Origin: Rivularia sp. MS3
GTDB lineage: Bacteria > Cyanobacteriota > Cyanobacteriia > Cyanobacteriales > Nostocaceae
Assembly (NCBI GenBank): GCA_019192545.1
Contig: JAHCMI010000023.1
Coordinates: 42,561 to 106,560, forward strand
Direction: 5' to 3'
DNA: 64,000 bases
This document shows, one piece after another, positions 1 to 8,664 of the stretch. Each line of letters begins with the position of its first letter. Positions within the stretch are counted from its first letter, which is position 1. The notes beneath the pieces are model-generated. The model saw nothing but the letters and a program-made list of their open reading frames with translations, searched no databases and was not told the DNA's origin. A program made the position numbers and the translations under genes.

Positions 1-594
1 CTAATTTCAGTTTACGCTTTAGGATTTTTCAGCAACACCGTAGTTAAATCAGATATTAGTTTACCCCAACAAACAATACTTTGGTGGGGAGGTTTGCGGG
101 GTTCGGTTTCTATTGCTTTAGCATTGAGCGTACCAACTATTTTAGGCAACGAAAGAGAAGATTTAATTTCTACAGTATTTGGAGTAGTTTTGTTTACTTT
201 ATTAGTACAAGGATTAACAACCAAACCTTTACTAAAAAAATTAAATTTACTCGGCGACCAACCATTAAAACAAGAATACATGACATTAGTAGCTCATGAA
301 AATGCATTGCGACGAGTTCTTAAATACTTAGAAGAAGTAGACGACGAACGCCCCAGAGTTGATCCAGAATTTTGTCGCTACCAAGAAGCATTAATTAAAG
401 GAGAACTAAAGAACATAGAAGAAAAGATTGATATATTACAGGATGAGTATCCCAACTTAGCAGAATTTGCAAGGCAACAATTGCAAGACGAATTGCTCGC
501 AGTAGAAGCCGATACTTACGCCGAATTTGTGCGTAATGGCAGATTAAATAATGAACTTGCACCTTTGTTGCAGGAAGTTTTAGAAGAAAAATAA
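1..594 (+). CDS. Cation/proton antiporter (CPA1/NhaP-like), C-terminal part
   Basis: The gene is open at the left edge of the window, so only the last 197 codons are seen. The start (LISVYALGFFSN) continues into a GGLRGSVSIALALS segment, typical of the last membrane helices of CPA1-type Na+/H+ antiporters. Hydrophobic residues continue to about residue 75. A charged cytoplasmic tail of about 120 residues follows, rich in Glu, Arg and Leu. The family exchanges Na+ or K+ for protons across the membrane. Ion specificity and full length cannot be judged. The frame is open from base 1, so the internal TTG at 94 is not the real start. Confidence 0.85.
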   Translation, partial: LISVYALGFFSNTVVKSDISLPQQTILWWGGLRGSVSIALALSVPTILGNEREDLISTVFGVVLFTLLVQGLTTKPLLKKLNLLGDQPLKQEYMTLVAHENALRRVLKYLEEVDDERPRVDPEFCRYQEALIKGELKNIEEKIDILQDEYPNLAEFARQQLQDELLAVEADTYAEFVRNGRLNNELAPLLQEVLEEK

Positions 595-615
595 GTTAGG
601 TTAGGTTAAAATTAA

Positions 616-812
616 TTTGTAGGGTGTGTTACGGCATGAGAAATATTGATAATTTGCATTATGTTGATATTGCCGTAACGCACCATTTTATTAATATCAG
701 CATTCAAAATAATAATTGTCGCAGATAAATTGGTGCGTGACGGTAAAATCAGTTTATTCTGTCAATATTGAAAATGTATCGTAACCGTCACACACCCTAC
801 AATATTCCTAAT
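616..812. repeat. Dispersed GTGCGTTACGG/CACACCCTAC palindromic repeats
   Basis: The spacer between the antiporter and phosphatase genes holds two imperfect palindromes. One runs from about 620 to 690 (GTGTTACGGCA pairing with TGCCGTAACGCACC). The other runs from about 732 to 802 (TGGTGCGTGACGGT pairing with ACCGTCACACACC). The segment 760-812 recurs with one mismatch at 1630-1682. The same core motif (GGTGCGTTACGG ... ACACACCCTAC) returns near 7372, 27035, 29360 and 35000, so this is a dispersed intergenic family. Confidence 0.7.
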
Positions 813-840
813 TTTTGTAGTGATAATTTGATAAAAAATA

Positions 841-1512
841 ATGAAGTATGCTTTAGTATTTTATGTATTAGGAATTTTATTAATTATTTTTAGCTGTAAT
901 AAGTTTGACTTAATATTATTTAATTTTATTATATTCTGGTGTGGTCTAAGTTTTTTGACGTTAGGAATAGCTTATGGTGGTTTAGGAGCTAGAGTCTTTG
1001 GTAAGCAAAAAAATGGAAAAATAAGTAAATTCTCTTTCGGCTTCTTATTACCTTATCTATTATTAACTTGGGCAGTTTGGCATATTCAAAGACTAATAAG
1101 TAAAGAAGATTGCTGCAATCAAATAATTCCTGGTATTTGGCTAGGAAGAAGAGTATATGTTAATGAATTGCCTAAAAATATTAGTTTAATTGTTGATTTA
1201 ACGGCTGAGTTTTCAGAACCAATTAATGTAATATCAGGTAAAACTTACATTTGCATTCCAACATTAGATACTGATGTTCCTTCAGAACGTGCATTTTACA
1301 AACTTATTGAAACAATCTCTAACTGGAAAGGAAATATATATATTCATTGTGCTTTAGGACATGGACGCTCTGCAACAGTCGTTGCTGGAGTTTTGATTGT
1401 TAAAGGATTAGTGAATAACTTAGAAGAAGCAGAAAAATTATTGAAGACAGTACGTCCTAAAATAAAATTCAGTCAAGCTCAAAAAAAATTGTTGAATAAT
1501 TTTAAATTTTAG
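841..1512 (+). CDS. Membrane-anchored dual-specificity-type phosphatase
   Basis: This 223-residue protein starts with two hydrophobic stretches (about 1-50) and a third at about 66-84. A cytoplasmic catalytic domain follows. The signature HCALGHGRSAT gives the Cx5R loop of cysteine phosphatases, with C170 as nucleophile and R176 binding phosphate. Asp143 or Asp145 in TLDTDVP is a candidate general acid. The family removes phosphate from Ser/Thr/Tyr or from phospholipids or glycans; the substrate is unknown. The ATG at 841 is preceded by an AT-rich stretch without a clear ribosome site. The gene lies between two direct copies of a 53-bp repeat (760-812 and 1630-1682). Confidence 0.8.
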   Translation: MKYALVFYVLGILLIIFSCNKFDLILFNFIIFWCGLSFLTLGIAYGGLGARVFGKQKNGKISKFSFGFLLPYLLLTWAVWHIQRLISKEDCCNQIIPGIWLGRRVYVNELPKNISLIVDLTAEFSEPINVISGKTYICIPTLDTDVPSERAFYKLIETISNWKGNIYIHCALGHGRSATVVAGVLIVKGLVNNLEEAEKLLKTVRPKIKFSQAQKKLLNNFKF

Positions 1513-1552
1513 AATAACTGGTTCTCAGTCTCTTCCTAGGAACCTATATCAA

Positions 1553-1622
1553 GAGGCTCTGCCTTGATAAATTATCTGGAGGCAGAGCCTCCATAAATGC
1601 ATTACAAGGTAGAACCTTGTAA
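1553..1622. repeat. Two intergenic hairpins (GGCAGAGCC type)
   Basis: A perfect 12-bp inverted repeat (GAGGCTCTGCCT at 1553-1564 with AGGCAGAGCCTC at 1580-1591) is followed by a 9-bp one (TTACAAGGT at 1602-1610 with ACCTTGTAA at 1614-1622). They lie 40 to 110 bases after the phosphatase stop and could end its transcript. No T tract follows, so they may equally be repeat elements. Confidence 0.5.
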
Positions 1623-1629
1623 CGAAAGA

Positions 1630-1682
1630 TGTCAATGTTGAAAATGTATCGTAACCGTCACACACCCTACAATATTCCTAAT
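1630..1682. repeat. Second copy of the 53-bp dispersed repeat
   Basis: Bases 1630-1682 match 760-812 with one mismatch (TGTCAATGTTG against TGTCAATATTG). The two copies are in direct orientation and bracket the phosphatase gene exactly. Confidence 0.85.
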
Positions 1683-1732
1683 ATTTCCAATTCAAGTTAT
1701 TGTAGATTGCGTATTACCCCAACTTCCTGACA

Positions 1733-4075
1733 ATGCCAGAATTCATCGGACAACTTCCCAAACTCGAACCAGCTTGGAATAAAATCTCTTCAGTACAAAG
1801 CTTCCAGCGCTACAACCAAGGAATACATTTCAATTGCGATAATAATTCTCTTCTAATTCTCACAATCCTGGCTAATAATTTAATCCGAGTCAGATATTCA
1901 CCCACGGGGGAGTTGACACCGAGACGCTCTTGGGCTGTAAATTTACCCGATGAACAATGGAATGCTGTTAATTTTGATATTAAAGAAACTGACGAAAAAA
2001 TAATTATCGAAACTGAGAAAATCAAGGTTTGCGTGCAGCGAAATCCTTGTCAAATAAAGTGTTTTGATAAGGCTGGTAACATGTTCGCTCATGATACAGA
2101 TTTAGGAATTGCTTTTAGGAAGGGTGAAATTGCCAATTGGAAGCAAATAACCCCACAGGAAAGATTTTACGGTTTTGGGGAACGTTGTGGATTATTGAAT
2201 CAAAGAGGTAAGTATATAACTAATTGGACGACTGATTGTTTGGATTACACTATGCTGACGGATGAGATGTACCAAGCGATTCCGTTTTTTATGTCTTTAC
2301 GTCCGAATGTTGGCTATGGTTTGTTTTTCAATACTACTTTTTGGAGTCAGTTTGATGTCGGTGCTAGCGAAACAAATACTCTGCAACTAAAAACTAAGGA
2401 CACTGAGCTAGATTACTATATTATTTACGGTGCCGAACCCGCTACAATTCTGGAAACTTACACCCAGCTTACCGGAAGAATGCCGCTACCACCACGCTGG
2501 GCTTTGGGTTATCATCAATGCCGTTGGAGTTATAACTCGGAAGCAGAAGTAAGGGAATTAGTCACTCAATTCCGCAACCGTCGCATTCCCTGCGATGTAG
2601 TTCACCTCGATATCGATTATATGCAGGGTTTTCGAGTATTTACCTGGAATAAACAGCGGTTTCCCAATCCTAAAAAATTGATAGAAGATTTGACACAAGA
2701 GGGAATCAAAGTTGTTAATATTATCGATCCAGGAGTAAAATTCGACCCAGAGGCAGATTACAATGTCTGCGATGAAGGTTTGGAAAAAGACTATTTCATC
2801 CGCAGGGCAAATGGTAAAGTGTTCCACGGTTATGTATGGCCAGATAGAGCGGTTTTCCCGGATTTTATGCGTGTCCAAGTGCGGGAATGGTGGGGGAATT
2901 TGCAGCATAATCTTACCGATGTAGGTGTGGCTGGTATTTGGAATGATATGAACGAGCCAGCTTTGAATAATCAACCTTTTGGAGATTTGGAAGGTATTAA
3001 AATTACCTTTCCGATGGATGGTTTATCTGGTGATGGGGAGGATAAAACTACTTGGAAGGAAACCCATAATTTATATGGAATGAACATGGCTCGTGCTGCT
3101 TATGACGGATTGCAAAAACTGCGTTCCGATAAACGTTCGTTTGTATTAACTCGTTCGGGTTTTGCGGGAGTACAGCGTTATTCGGCGGTGTGGACGGGAG
3201 ATAATCATTCAAAATGGGAATATCTGGAAATGTCTTTACCGATGCTGTGTAATTTGGGATTATCCGGTGTTGGTTTTGTCGGTGCAGATATCGGTGGTTT
3301 TGCAGGAGATGCCACACCAGAATTATTTGCCCGTTGGATGCAGGTAGGAATGCTCTACCCGTTGATGCGCGGACATTCGATGATTTATACCAAGCGTCAC
3401 GAACCTTGGGAATTCGGTCAAGAAGTAGAAGATATCTGTCGTAAATATATTGAATTGCGATATCAATTATTAGCTTATTTCTATACTTTATTTTGGCAAG
3501 CAGCGAGTAATGGTGAACCAATTTTAAGACCTTTAGTTTACCATTATCCCAATGATGAAAAAACCTACGAAACATACGACCAAGTATTAATAGGTTCTGC
3601 AATTATGGCAGCACCAATATATCGTCCGGGTGTAGAAAATCGCATGGTTTATTTACCAGAAGGAACTTGGTACGACTGGTGGAGTAGAAAACAACTACAA
3701 GGTTCGCAACATATTCTTATTGATGCACCTCTAGAAAAAATGCCTTTATTTATTCGTGCTGGTGCAATTATTCCTTTAGTTCCAGTAATGCAATATGCAG
3801 AAGAATTACCAGTAAATGAAATGCGGTTATTAGTTGCACCGGGTAAAGGAGAATTTACATTGTATGAAGACGACGGAAATACATTTGCCTACCGCGAAGG
3901 TGCTAGTTGTACTACCCAATATAAAGTTGATATAGAAGGGAATAATATAGTAGTTGAAATTAAAGAAAGAACTGGAAAATGGACTCCCGAAGAACGAAAA
4001 GTAATTATTGAAGTAATAGGTAAAGGTGAGCAAGAGTTTGTTGATAATGGGGAATTAAGAAGGTTGGTTTTTTAA
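1733..4075 (+). CDS. Alpha-glucosidase, glycoside hydrolase family 31
   Basis: This 780-residue enzyme should release glucose from non-reducing ends of alpha-glucans or maltodextrins. The layout is typical of GH31: an N-terminal beta-sandwich to about residue 240, then a TIM barrel beginning PPRWALGYHQCRWSY. The motif GIWNDMNEPA carries the predicted nucleophile Asp at about 405. GDNHSKWEYL at about 488 carries the predicted acid/base Asp. C-terminal beta domains follow (FTLYEDDGNTFAY). Length is normal for the family. It lies 12 kb from the trehalose genes and probably serves the same glucan metabolism. Some GH31 members are transglucosidases, so hydrolysis is not proven. Confidence 0.9.
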   Translation: MPEFIGQLPKLEPAWNKISSVQSFQRYNQGIHFNCDNNSLLILTILANNLIRVRYSPTGELTPRRSWAVNLPDEQWNAVNFDIKETDEKIIIETEKIKVCVQRNPCQIKCFDKAGNMFAHDTDLGIAFRKGEIANWKQITPQERFYGFGERCGLLNQRGKYITNWTTDCLDYTMLTDEMYQAIPFFMSLRPNVGYGLFFNTTFWSQFDVGASETNTLQLKTKDTELDYYIIYGAEPATILETYTQLTGRMPLPPRWALGYHQCRWSYNSEAEVRELVTQFRNRRIPCDVVHLDIDYMQGFRVFTWNKQRFPNPKKLIEDLTQEGIKVVNIIDPGVKFDPEADYNVCDEGLEKDYFIRRANGKVFHGYVWPDRAVFPDFMRVQVREWWGNLQHNLTDVGVAGIWNDMNEPALNNQPFGDLEGIKITFPMDGLSGDGEDKTTWKETHNLYGMNMARAAYDGLQKLRSDKRSFVLTRSGFAGVQRYSAVWTGDNHSKWEYLEMSLPMLCNLGLSGVGFVGADIGGFAGDATPELFARWMQVGMLYPLMRGHSMIYTKRHEPWEFGQEVEDICRKYIELRYQLLAYFYTLFWQAASNGEPILRPLVYHYPNDEKTYETYDQVLIGSAIMAAPIYRPGVENRMVYLPEGTWYDWWSRKQLQGSQHILIDAPLEKMPLFIRAGAIIPLVPVMQYAEELPVNEMRLLVAPGKGEFTLYEDDGNTFAYREGASCTTQYKVDIEGNNIVVEIKERTGKWTPEERKVIIEVIGKGEQEFVDNGELRRLVF

Positions 4076-4122
4076 ATATTTTATAATATCAGGTTCGCTT
4101 AATCGCTTATAAATAAAAATAT

Positions 4123-4177
4123 GTTCGTAGTTGCGCTTTAGCGCCAAAAATCTTGGTGCTAAAGCGCAACTACGAAC
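4123..4177. repeat. 20-bp perfect inverted repeat (large hairpin)
   Basis: GTTCGTAGTTGCGCTTTAGC at 4123-4142 pairs perfectly with 4158-4177, and GCC/GGT extends the stem inward. It lies about 50 bases after the GH31 stop and could end that transcript, though no T tract follows. A half copy (AAAGCGCAACTACGAACCT) occurs at about 39785-39803 upstream of the GH57 gene, so this is a dispersed repeat. Confidence 0.75.
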
Positions 4178-4226
4178 CTTATATCATAAGTATTCATCCG
4201 AACTTGGCATAAATTCTATTGTTAAA

Positions 4227-4334
4227 GTTTCAATCCCTGATAGGGATTGAAGTTGATTTCAACAAGCGATTTCACCAAATAAATTATATTTTATGATGTT
4301 TCAATCCCTGATAGGGATTTGATTTTATTTCAAC
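4227..4334. CRISPR. Two-repeat, one-spacer orphan CRISPR
   Basis: Two 37-base repeats (4227-4263 and 4298-4334) flank a 34-base spacer (4264-4297). Both begin GTTTCAATCCCTGATAGGG, contain the short palindrome AATCCCTGATAGGGATT and end TTTCAAC, as is common in cyanobacterial CRISPR repeats. The first 22 bases are identical; four mismatches fall in the 3' part. Repeat and spacer lengths are normal. There are no cas genes in the window and no further repeats on either side, so this is a relic, a trimmed array or a minimal locus served by cas genes elsewhere. Confidence 0.65.
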
Positions 4335-4395
4335 CTCTACTTCGGAATTAAAGTAAAAGCGGATGTTATTCCAAAGTTGCGGAAAAGCTACTTAT

Positions 4396-4579
4396 TAGGT
4401 TGGCTTAGATGAGGAAAGTAATTTAATCGATAACCGGAATTTAGATTCTCCTGTGATAACCCAACATTCAAAATTACAGATAAATACTGCTTTAATATTG
4501 ATAAGTAAATGTTGGGTTACGGCACTAATTCAGTTTTTTGATGAAAAGCTATATTTGCTCGTGTGCCTAACCCAACCTA
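4396..4579. repeat. TAGGTTGGGTTA palindromic element, long form
   Basis: The element begins TAGGTTGGCTTA, has internal inverted motifs TAACCCAACATT and AATGTTGGGTTACGGC, and ends CCTAACCCAACCTA, giving a roughly 184-bp nested palindrome. It belongs to a family with copies at 4649, 26653, 32833, 34912, 36510, 37992 and 63825. No coding capacity is seen, so it is MITE-like. Confidence 0.75.
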
Positions 4580-4648
4580 CAATTCCCATTACCTATTATC
4601 AATTACCAAAGTCCCCTTTTTTAAGGGGGTTTAGGGGGATCTAGTTAG

Positions 4649-4780
4649 TAGGTTGGGTTAGACACGAATACTAATTTAATTAATAACCGGTATTTAGATT
4701 ATCGTGTCGTAACCCAACATCAGCATTGTGAATAAACCGATATTATTTTTAACCAGATAAATCATGTTGGGTTACGGCGC
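4649..4780. repeat. TAGGTTGGGTTA palindromic element
   Basis: This copy begins TAGGTTGGGTTAGACACG, continues to CGTGTCGTAACCCAACATC and then to ATGTTGGGTTACGGCGC. Its right outer end (CCTAACCCAACCTA) is missing. The order of motifs is otherwise as in the full copy at 34912-35229. Confidence 0.75.
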
Positions 4781-4792
4781 TTTCATCAATTA

Positions 4793-4895
4793 CAGCACTT
4801 TGCAGTTAAGTAAGGTACCAATCTATATACTGAAACTCTTGTAGGGTGGACATCCCTGTCCGCCCAAATGTACCTTACAAAGATAAAATCTGCTG
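4793..4895. mobile_element. MITE of the CAGCRCTTTGCAG family
   Basis: The left end CAGCACTTTGCAGTTAAGTA and the inverted right end (reading CAGCAGATTTTATCTTTGTA) both run into AAGGTAC. The left flank is TA and the right flank TG. A second copy at 27249-27342 has the same ends and a clean TA duplication, which supports transposition. No gene is carried. Confidence 0.6.
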
Positions 4896-5023
4896 TGTTT
4901 GTTAAAAACTAATCTTAGAAGATGTTTTAAAAGTATAGTTTTGAACCATTATCTTGGATGATCCCCCCTTCCCACCTTAAAAAGGGGGGTTAAAAGTAAT
5001 TACCAATTACCAATTCCCAATCT

Positions 5024-7120
5024 TCACTGAGAAACTTCAACTTTACTAATATCTACAGTCAAATCCTCAAGTTGTTTTTTAACTTCAGGAGCCACCGCTT
5101 CTTGATATCTTCCTTGAAGATGCTTGGCAAAAAACTTTTCTAATGCTGCTGCAACGGCTAATTTGTTAGTTTCTTCTCTAAAACCATGCCCTTCATCTGC
5201 TGCAAGAAGATAATCTACGTCTATTTCTTTAGTTCGCAGGGCTGCAACTATTTGATCTGATTCTGCTTGTTTAACTCTTGGATCGTTAGCTCCTTGAATC
5301 ACCATCAATGGGACTTTGATATTGTTAGCTGAAAATAAGGGAGATTGTTGCTGTAGTTGTTGTTTCCCTTCCGGTGTATTTGGATCGCCCATTCTTAATT
5401 TTAATTCTGCTTTGAAACTTTCCCAGTAAGGCGGAACGGAATTAAATAAAGTTATCAGATTGGAAGGACCGACATAGGAAACACCTGCTGCATAAAGTTC
5501 GGGGGTAAAAGCTAAACCTGCTAGAGTTGCATAACCTCCATAGGAGCCACCGAAAATTCCCACTCGCTTTGGATCGGCAATTCCTTTATCGATGAGATAT
5601 TTTACCCCATCGGTAATATCATGCTGCATTGCTCCGGTTCCCCACTGTTTGTTTCCAGCATTGAGGAACTTTTTACCGTAACCGGTAGATGCTCTAAAGT
5701 TCGGCTGAAACACTGCATAGCCGCGATTTGCTAAAAATTGAGTGTAAGGATTGTAACCCCAAACATCTCTCGCCCAAGGTCCGCCATGAGGCATTACTAC
5801 TACCGGTAAATTACGGGCTGGTTTGCCTACGGGTAATGTTAAGTATCCCGGTATTTCTAATCCATCTCTAGCGGTGTAGCGAATTGGGGTCATTTTCGCT
5901 AAGTTTTCTCGCTTTAGTTCTGGAAGTATTTGGTAGAGTAACGAAAGTTTCTTGGTTTGTCTATCAAATAAATAAGCAGAACCCGGATCTACATCGCTAC
6001 TTACAGTCACAATCGCTTTCTGTCCGTCTTCTGTCATCGAACTCATTCCCAGTTCTCCATCGGGCAATTTTTGTTTTAAATAAGTTAAATCTGCCGCGAA
6101 TTCTTTGTCCTGGGGATAAATTCTCTGTTTATCTCCTATATATACCGTCCCGATTAACTCTTCTGTTTCCTCAGAAAAAATCGCCGATCCAAAATCTACT
6201 TGCTTGTCTGGATCGGAATCTACTAATTCCAGCTTTTTGGTTCGGGGATTAAACAAAACTAGCTGGCTCAAGTCTACATCGTTACCTTTATTGGTTGTCA
6301 TATAGACTTGCTGACCGTTTTTATGAAACCTAACCGGGGAGCAAGATTCTCCAAACTGACATCTATAAACTTCTTCAAAAGTATCGCCGTCGATGCGATT
6401 TATTTGGGTGCTGCCGTCTGGCAAATTAATTACAGCCAAACGTAAATTACCATTCAAATCCGTTACCCAATTAGAAACATTACTATCGTTTTTATACAGT
6501 AATTTTCTTTCTCCAGTAGCAATATTTATACTATAAACATCGTGAAATTTAGGGTCGCGGTCGTTTAATCCCACAATGATGGTATTAGGATTATTTTCTG
6601 GTACAGCGTAAATTCTCGCTTGTACTTGGTCATCGGGAGTCAAGTCTTTAGCTTTCGGTACTTGTCCATTTGCTACTTTATCTGTCGGTGAAACTGCATA
6701 AATCCGAAAATTTTCATTCCCTCCTTTATCTTGCACGAATAGGATATATTGACTATCTTGACTCCAAAAATAAGCCGGAATCGGTCTGTTTTTATCCTCA
6801 GTTACCGGACGAGCAGCACTCATCGGTTCGTCTATCCCTTTAACCCAGACATTAATTACTCCATTTAAAGGTTTCCGAAAAGCCAGATATTTTCCATCTG
6901 GAGAAAGTTGCGCTCCAGAAATTTCTGGGTCTCCAAAAAATATTTTTCGGTCAATTAGTGGAGGCTGTTGTTTAGAATTATCCTGATTTTGAGCTTGAAT
7001 TTGTATAATTTTGTTATTCTGATAGTTTTGATTAAAAATCTCAGATGATTGCGCTTTAGCCGAACTAATGGAACTAACAGCAATTATTCCTAAGAAAAAG
7101 CCGAATGTTTTTAGTTTCAT
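5024..7120 (-). CDS. Exported S9-family (prolyl oligopeptidase-like) peptidase
   Basis: This 698-residue serine peptidase starts with a Sec-type signal (MKLKTFGFFLGIIAVSSISS, then AKAQS). A beta-propeller-like region follows (about 60-430) with WD40-like Tyr/Asp/Gly repeats such as DPEISGAQLSPDGKYLAF. The C-terminal alpha/beta hydrolase domain has GGSYGGYA (Ser about 525), GANDPRV (Asp about 611) and DEGHGF (His about 641) as the likely triad. The family cleaves short peptides, sometimes acylated ones. Periplasmic or extracellular action is inferred. The last codons are CAG TGA. Confidence 0.9.
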   Translation of the reverse strand: MKLKTFGFFLGIIAVSSISSAKAQSSEIFNQNYQNNKIIQIQAQNQDNSKQQPPLIDRKIFFGDPEISGAQLSPDGKYLAFRKPLNGVINVWVKGIDEPMSAARPVTEDKNRPIPAYFWSQDSQYILFVQDKGGNENFRIYAVSPTDKVANGQVPKAKDLTPDDQVQARIYAVPENNPNTIIVGLNDRDPKFHDVYSINIATGERKLLYKNDSNVSNWVTDLNGNLRLAVINLPDGSTQINRIDGDTFEEVYRCQFGESCSPVRFHKNGQQVYMTTNKGNDVDLSQLVLFNPRTKKLELVDSDPDKQVDFGSAIFSEETEELIGTVYIGDKQRIYPQDKEFAADLTYLKQKLPDGELGMSSMTEDGQKAIVTVSSDVDPGSAYLFDRQTKKLSLLYQILPELKRENLAKMTPIRYTARDGLEIPGYLTLPVGKPARNLPVVVMPHGGPWARDVWGYNPYTQFLANRGYAVFQPNFRASTGYGKKFLNAGNKQWGTGAMQHDITDGVKYLIDKGIADPKRVGIFGGSYGGYATLAGLAFTPELYAAGVSYVGPSNLITLFNSVPPYWESFKAELKLRMGDPNTPEGKQQLQQQSPLFSANNIKVPLMVIQGANDPRVKQAESDQIVAALRTKEIDVDYLLAADEGHGFREETNKLAVAAALEKFFAKHLQGRYQEAVAPEVKKQLEDLTVDISKVEVSQ

Positions 7121-7217
7121 TTGTTACTTTGGTAAAGTTTTTAGTTAACATATATATTTTATTGAAATTTGGTTTATTGTGTGGTTAATATATTTTTATT
7201 AGGAAAAAAGTCACTTT

Positions 7218-7256
7218 TTGAAGGTTAAAGGTTAAAGGTCAAAGGTTACAGGTCAT
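7218..7256. repeat. Heptad repeat (AAAGGTT) tract
   Basis: Degenerate tandem heptads (GGTTAAAGGTTAAAGGTCAA...) lie upstream of the peptidase start. They belong to the short tandemly repeated repetitive (STRR) class known from heterocystous cyanobacteria. Confidence 0.7.
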
Positions 7257-7363
7257 TTCATTTTCTTATCTTTATCTTCCCATGACCAATTACCTATTAC
7301 CTATTACAAGCAGCCAGATTTTACTGAGGAATTTTGGAAGAATAGAATATTTTTATCAATTAA

Positions 7364-7402
7364 ATAAAAAAGGTGCGTTACGGCTAAAACCGATAACGCA
7401 CC
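7364..7402 (-). terminator. Predicted rho-independent terminator
   Basis: Read on the minus strand, GGTGCGTTATCGG pairs with CCGTAACGCACC around a short loop and is followed by TTTTTTTATTTAA. It begins 25 bases after the stop of the 7428-8066 gene. The stem is also a GTGCGTTACGG family repeat, so a dispersed repeat appears to serve as terminator. Confidence 0.6.
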
Positions 7403-7427
7403 CTACAAATTGATAGCTGATAACTGA

Positions 7428-8066
7428 TTAATTCTCTTTACCGGTAGCAAGTGGTTCGTCAGTACTAGTTTCCAAAACTCTTACACGATTATTAAGTTGT
7501 TCTACAGTTTGCAGGTTGTAACGCTCTAAAGAATAACCCAACCAAACTACAGTACCACCGAAAACGGCTGTTACAGCAACCAAAATACTAGCGAGCATTC
7601 TTACTTGCGATCGCAAATATTTAACTTCGCGGTTCTGACTTTCCAGTTTCATTACGGAAGTAGGATGTATCGGTGGTGTCGGTTCGGGTTCTAATCCTGC
7701 TTCTATTTCAGCCGCTTGTTTAACTGTAGTCGCTGGTTCAAAAGCAACTTGTTTGCGAAGCCAGTTAACAATTAGTTGAGGACAGTTTCTTTTATACCAT
7801 TTCCACGCAATTACTTTAAATGCTGGTTTAGATACCCTAGCGATTAACTTTAAACTTCCGTTTAAGGTACGAGAACGAAACTTTTGGTTAATTAGATTAA
7901 CGTATCCAACATCATACAGGCAATCGATAATCAACTTAATCGAAGCTTCTTCTCTAGAGGTCAAATTTTCTAATAGCAGAAGAACGTCATGCATTTTTTG
8001 TTCTTCTATTTTCTTAACCGGTGACACTTTTGTTAAGTCATCCAATTCTTCTATCTGAGTATGCAT
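7428..8066 (-). CDS. Unknown protein with a C-terminal membrane helix
   Basis: The product is 212 residues and I do not recognise a family. Residues 1-120 are charged and probably helical (LLLLENLTSREEASIKLIID), with a basic, Trp-containing stretch (FKVIAWKWYKRNC). One clear membrane helix follows near residues 155-180 (ASILVAVTAVFGGTVVWLGYS), then a short tail. This suggests a cytoplasmic domain tethered by one C-terminal helix. A hairpin terminator follows the gene. The 600-base AT-rich region upstream should hold its promoter. Confidence 0.65.
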   Translation of the reverse strand: MHTQIEELDDLTKVSPVKKIEEQKMHDVLLLLENLTSREEASIKLIIDCLYDVGYVNLINQKFRSRTLNGSLKLIARVSKPAFKVIAWKWYKRNCPQLIVNWLRKQVAFEPATTVKQAAEIEAGLEPEPTPPIHPTSVMKLESQNREVKYLRSQVRMLASILVAVTAVFGGTVVWLGYSLERYNLQTVEQLNNRVRVLETSTDEPLATGKEN

Positions 8067-8664
8067 GGTATTTTGGCTGATAGCTAATTAGCCTTATCTT
8101 TAGCTGTATTACGACAATTTTTTCACAAACAAACTTAAGCAAGCAAGATAAATTCTTATAAATTAAGATATTTATCTCACGAATATAAAAAATAAATAGT
8201 TTCTACCGAACTTTATCTTATTCGTTTTTTATTAATTATCAAAATAAAAGCCCTAAAAATTAAGTAGAAACTACATTGTTTTAAGACAGTGTTTTTTATC
8301 TTTAAAATACTGTGTATAAAATATTCAAAATAAATACTTAGCAAAAATTAATTCATAATATTATTTTAAAGCAGATAACTGTTTAACAAGATTACCTCCA
8401 GGATGATTTTGTTTCATCTTCAGGGGTATTTCTGGCAAATTTCCACTAACGGACTTTTACGTAGATTAAGGTATAAATTTTAATAATATATCGTTTAAAT
8501 ACCCCTCTCTTTAATAAGGGGAGAGGGGAAGGGGTAAGGTAAAACTACGTTGTCTCAGCCAAAGACAAAACCTTAAAAGGAAAAGAACGCAAAGAGATAG
8601 TAAGAGGCAAGAGTATAAATTAATTTTTTAAAGCAATTAGCTACCAATTACTACCTTTAACCTT
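8067..8664. other. Gene-free spacer, AT-rich
   Basis: No reading frame with coding character was found in these 598 bases. The stretch 8067-8400 is very AT-rich and should contain the promoter of the 7428-8066 gene. Near 8503-8535 a CCCCTCTC...GAGAGGGG hairpin occurs, a common cyanobacterial spacer motif. Confidence 0.5.

Noticed and set aside
4227..4334. A functional CRISPR-Cas system
   Set aside because: Only two repeats exist and no cas gene was found in 64 kb, so only the orphan array is reported.
4453..4644. A 63-codon frame in the spacer after the GH31 gene
   Set aside because: It reads straight through the TAGGTTGGGTTA repeat and a GGGGGTTTAGGGGG stretch; the composition is that of repeats, not protein.
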